Below, one piece after another: positions 61,427 through 64,000 of a DNA stretch of 64,000 nucleotides. Numbering within the stretch: position 1 is the stretch's first letter; the number at the start of each line of letters is the position of its first letter. Under the pieces are notes generated by a model that made no database searches, was not told the origin of the DNA, and saw only the letters and a program-made list of their open reading frames with translations. The stretch comes from Cucumis sativus (taxonomy: Eukaryota; Streptophyta; Magnoliopsida; Cucurbitales; Cucurbitaceae), in NCBI RefSeq assembly GCF_000004075.3, contig NC_026660.2, positions 27,035,498-27,099,497 on the forward strand, read 5' to 3'. The position numbers and the translations under genes were made by a program.

Positions 61427-61636
61427 CCGGAGTTTGAACATTTTTGTAACTAAAGAAAAGGAAAAGGAAAATGAAAGAATTGAAAGGAAAAGAGAGAATA
61501 TAGTGTAGGATGAAATTTTCACAAAGCTTATAAAATTAAAAAGAATTGAATTATTGGGTATCTATCTCTGCCTCCTCCTTCTCCTTCTCCTTCCCCTTCC
61601 CCTTCCCCTTCCCCCCATCTCTATCCGGACGAAGCT

Positions 61637-62122
61637 ATGGGAGCTCTCTCCGAGTTCTTCTCCCACCTCCACACAATGACCGCAGTCTTCTTCACCCTCT
61701 TACTTCTCGAATTCGTTATTCTCATTCGTACCATCTTCGGCTTAAGACCTAACTCCGACAAGCGCGTAATCACGACCGCTCAGTTTTTCAAACTCATCGA
61801 AGACAAGAATCCCACCATCCGTTTCTCAAATAAGGTCACCCCAAGTATCGCCGATCAGTGTGCCGTTTGCCTCTCTGAATTCGAGGAAGGAGAGAAGGTA
61901 CGGAAATTGCAATGCAACCACACTTTTCACAAGGATTGTCTCGATAATTGGTTGAAACTCTGTTTCGCTACCTGTCCGCTTTGCCGGAGTAAGGTTTTGC
62001 CGGACGATATCGTCGCCGGCTACCATAGGCTTCGAGACCGTGTAGAGTACGACGGCAGTGACGAGGAGCTCATCTTTTTGTTATCGGCATTACATGGTAA
62101 CAGTATATATAGATTTTTCTAG
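61637..62122 (+). CDS. membrane-anchored RING-H2 E3 ubiquitin ligase
   Basis: Intronless 161-residue protein with one N-terminal transmembrane helix (about residues 14-34, TAVFFTLLLLEFVILIRTIFG) and a RING-H2 finger. Zinc ligands are Cys75, Cys78, Cys93, His95, His98, Cys101, Cys113 and Cys116 in a C-x2-C-x14-C-x-H-x2-H-x2-C-x11-C-x2-C pattern. Trp105 sits where E2-binding RINGs carry a conserved Trp. The size and layout match small plant RING-H2 proteins of the RHA1/RHA2/XERICO type, several of which act in ABA and drought responses; a G-box/ABRE in the promoter is compatible. I cannot assign a specific ortholog. The ATG at 61637 follows the TATA box and pyrimidine-rich leader. A longer frame beginning at 61546 is in another reading frame and is not coding. 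Confidence 0.9.
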   Translation: MGALSEFFSHLHTMTAVFFTLLLLEFVILIRTIFGLRPNSDKRVITTAQFFKLIEDKNPTIRFSNKVTPSIADQCAVCLSEFEEGEKVRKLQCNHTFHKDCLDNWLKLCFATCPLCRSKVLPDDIVAGYHRLRDRVEYDGSDEELIFLLSALHGNSIYRFF

Positions 62123-62129
62123 GGCGAAA

Positions 62130-64000
62130 CACCAATTTTATTTTGTTTTTAATCACAGAATAGAATTAAACAACATAGAATGTTGATTTTCTGTAGATTA
62201 ACTAGGGAAATATTGTTTTTCTCCCCTTCATTGACGAGCAATAACGTTAAGGGAACAGCTCGTTTCTGGTTCGATCGATCTCTCTAGCTAGATCGAGATA
62301 AATCTAAATCGTGTATGTTTCTCTTTACTTGCAATTACGCAACCCAACTGTTAGATGTGTTGTTTGCATGATTGCTTCCTACTCTTCTTGGTCATTCGTC
62401 AACGAATCATTAATTTTGGAGACACCCAATTTACATCTTGACGGAGACCCTTTTTTTTTTTTTAACCCAATAACGCACTGAAATCCTCACTAAAATCATC
62501 CAAATCACAACAACTTTTTTCCATCAGGTTAAACTAATCCAAATGATCTATTGAGATCTTTAAGATATTGGATGATCGTCTATTAGTCTCTCTTGATGTG
62601 GGCTTGTTGTCTCCGTAGGACCAGGAGTTATGGTGCGAACTTAATTCTATAATTTTAGTGGATGCGAGTTGGTGATCTAATTTATGGTTCTCTTACAATG
62701 TAAATAGAACATGGTATGTGATGGCATTTATTAAGAACATTGAGTGAAAGGAGAAGCATTCAAAATTTGATGGATTCTCCCTTGATATTTTCATGGGGAT
62801 TTAGGTGGAGATGGTAGGAGAAGGACTTAATGCTCTGTATCTAAATGCACAACAAACTGATTGAGCTCATTTTCTCTATAGTTAAACCCCGATGGCGAAA
62901 GTGAAAACTAATGGATTGTGTTTAGCTCACCAGCACATTTATCGAAGAATAGGTTTGCACGTTAATCGAAAAACTTCATTTTACACCACTACAACCTAAA
63001 GACAAACTTACTAAACACAACATATTAACTCTATACTTAAACAAACTTGAAATGTTTCTCATTGGGATGATCTGAAACTAAAGCCACAAGCCCCCCTCCC
63101 TTTTTTTTTAATGTTTGGATCTCGTTACTTCCTCGAAGCTTTTGAAACAGTTTGGAGTTTGTTTTCTTCCACTTTTGAACACCCACCAAAAGATGAGGGC
63201 AACTGAGGACACGGTCTTTAAAGAACAGTGATTAGGTGAGATGAGTTGCATTATTGAAGTCAGTGTGTTTAACTTTTTAGCATTACCAGAATCAGGGGAT
63301 GGGTGAAAGAGGAGAAGAAGCAAAGCAAAAACAGGTTTTAGATGATGAAGCCAAATACCTATTTACTGTTGGTGAGAATAAGTTTGTCCTAAATGGGGTT
63401 GTGGGAGCTACAGTAGTTCGCATGATGTACTGAATTGTTCTGTATGTCGGACAATAGCAATAAGTTGAAATGTTAAACAGGCAAAATCTCGTGGTGGAGC
63501 AGCGGAGGGTAATTCATAAGATTTGACATTTAATGTCAGATTCAAAAAAGTGGATGAACAACTTCAATAGTAAAGTAATAGTACCACAAACCAGAAGTAA
63601 CGCATATGGGGGAGATGAATCCTTATCTATTTTGGAAATGGGGTTTGTTGTTGGTTTGATTCATTCCTTTTTCAATTTTTCAGGGTTGAATTTTATTTGG
63701 TGCATATCCGTTTCCCTTTTTAACCATGGAATATATTGCTGAAAATAAAAAATATGACTCTGTTTAGGTCATGAGTTGGTAAGAAATTAAGATGCAACAG
63801 ATTCGTTTGGGTAAGAGTAATATTTGATTGAAGATGTGCGCCCATTTCTATGTATCTCTTTCAATTACAAAACAAAGAATGATTCAAACAAAATTAAAAC
63901 AACATGGGGTATCCTAAGCAACACATATATATTCATCTAAGTGTCCAATCATGGAATATGCTACGTATTGTTGTTATTCCTTTCTTCAATCGTGGAATAC
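62130..64000. other. 3' flank of RING-H2 gene and intergenic DNA
   Basis: The first few hundred bases are probably RING-H2 3' untranslated region. From 62600 to 63500 the base composition is less AT-rich than usual for this window, but no frame extends far and none resembles a family. The window may stop short of a gene further right. Confidence 0.45.

Noticed and set aside
63108-63323. 71-codon minus-strand frame near the right end
   Set aside because: No family resemblance and no neighbouring exons; possibly chance.

Overview
This is a plant nuclear genome window, almost certainly from a eudicot. It has AT-rich intergenic DNA, GT-AG introns of roughly 75 to 1,600 bp, TATA boxes, CT-rich 5' leaders, microsatellites and only plant-type protein families. 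The protein variants look most like those I remember from cucurbits (Cucumis); that placement is from memory and unverified. About a quarter of the window is coding. Exon models were built by hand from splice signals, conservation of the reading frame across each junction and recalled family sequences.

Layout, left to right. NEN4-like DEDDh exonuclease (-, 1604-2629); TRAPPC12-like TPR protein (-, 4161-5324); TPD1-like secreted cysteine-rich protein (+, 7370-8131); L-ascorbate oxidase-type multicopper oxidase (+, 9520-11520); FKBP13 lumenal immunophilin (+, 13909-16016); HIPP metallochaperone-like protein (-, 17369-17919); a 4 kb gene-poor stretch; GPI-tailed aspartic protease in ten exons (-, 22310-25749); CELLULOSE SYNTHASE INTERACTIVE 1 in eight coding exons (-, 27916-37040); mitochondrial MIC60/mitofilin in twelve exons (-, 39884-46649); AYR1-like short-chain dehydrogenase in three exons (-, 48489-51764); a 72-residue protein of unknown function with its own TATA box (-, 54349-54567); about 7 kb of AT-rich DNA with two promoter-like islands; and a membrane-anchored RING-H2 E3 ligase with a G-box/ABRE and TATA box (+, 61637-62122).

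The genes do not form a pathway or cluster; they are ordinary single-copy plant genes side by side. I found no intact transposon, CRISPR array, rRNA or tRNA. Transposable-element signal is limited to a possible MITE-like insertion with an internal 136-bp tandem duplication in an SDR intron, and two short AT-rich tandem duplications.

The most interesting observations are gene-architectural. The CSI1 5' end has two competing 3' splice sites: one gives an AUG-initiated N-terminus, the other gives a 19-codon upstream ORF followed by a CUG in good context. CSI1 and MIC60 each need a GC-AG intron. The aspartic protease has Asp-Ala-Gly at its first catalytic site. FKBP13 has Lys-Lys where a twin-arginine would be expected, and its promoter carries a tandem 8-bp array of site II motifs. 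I found no convincing undescribed biological system.
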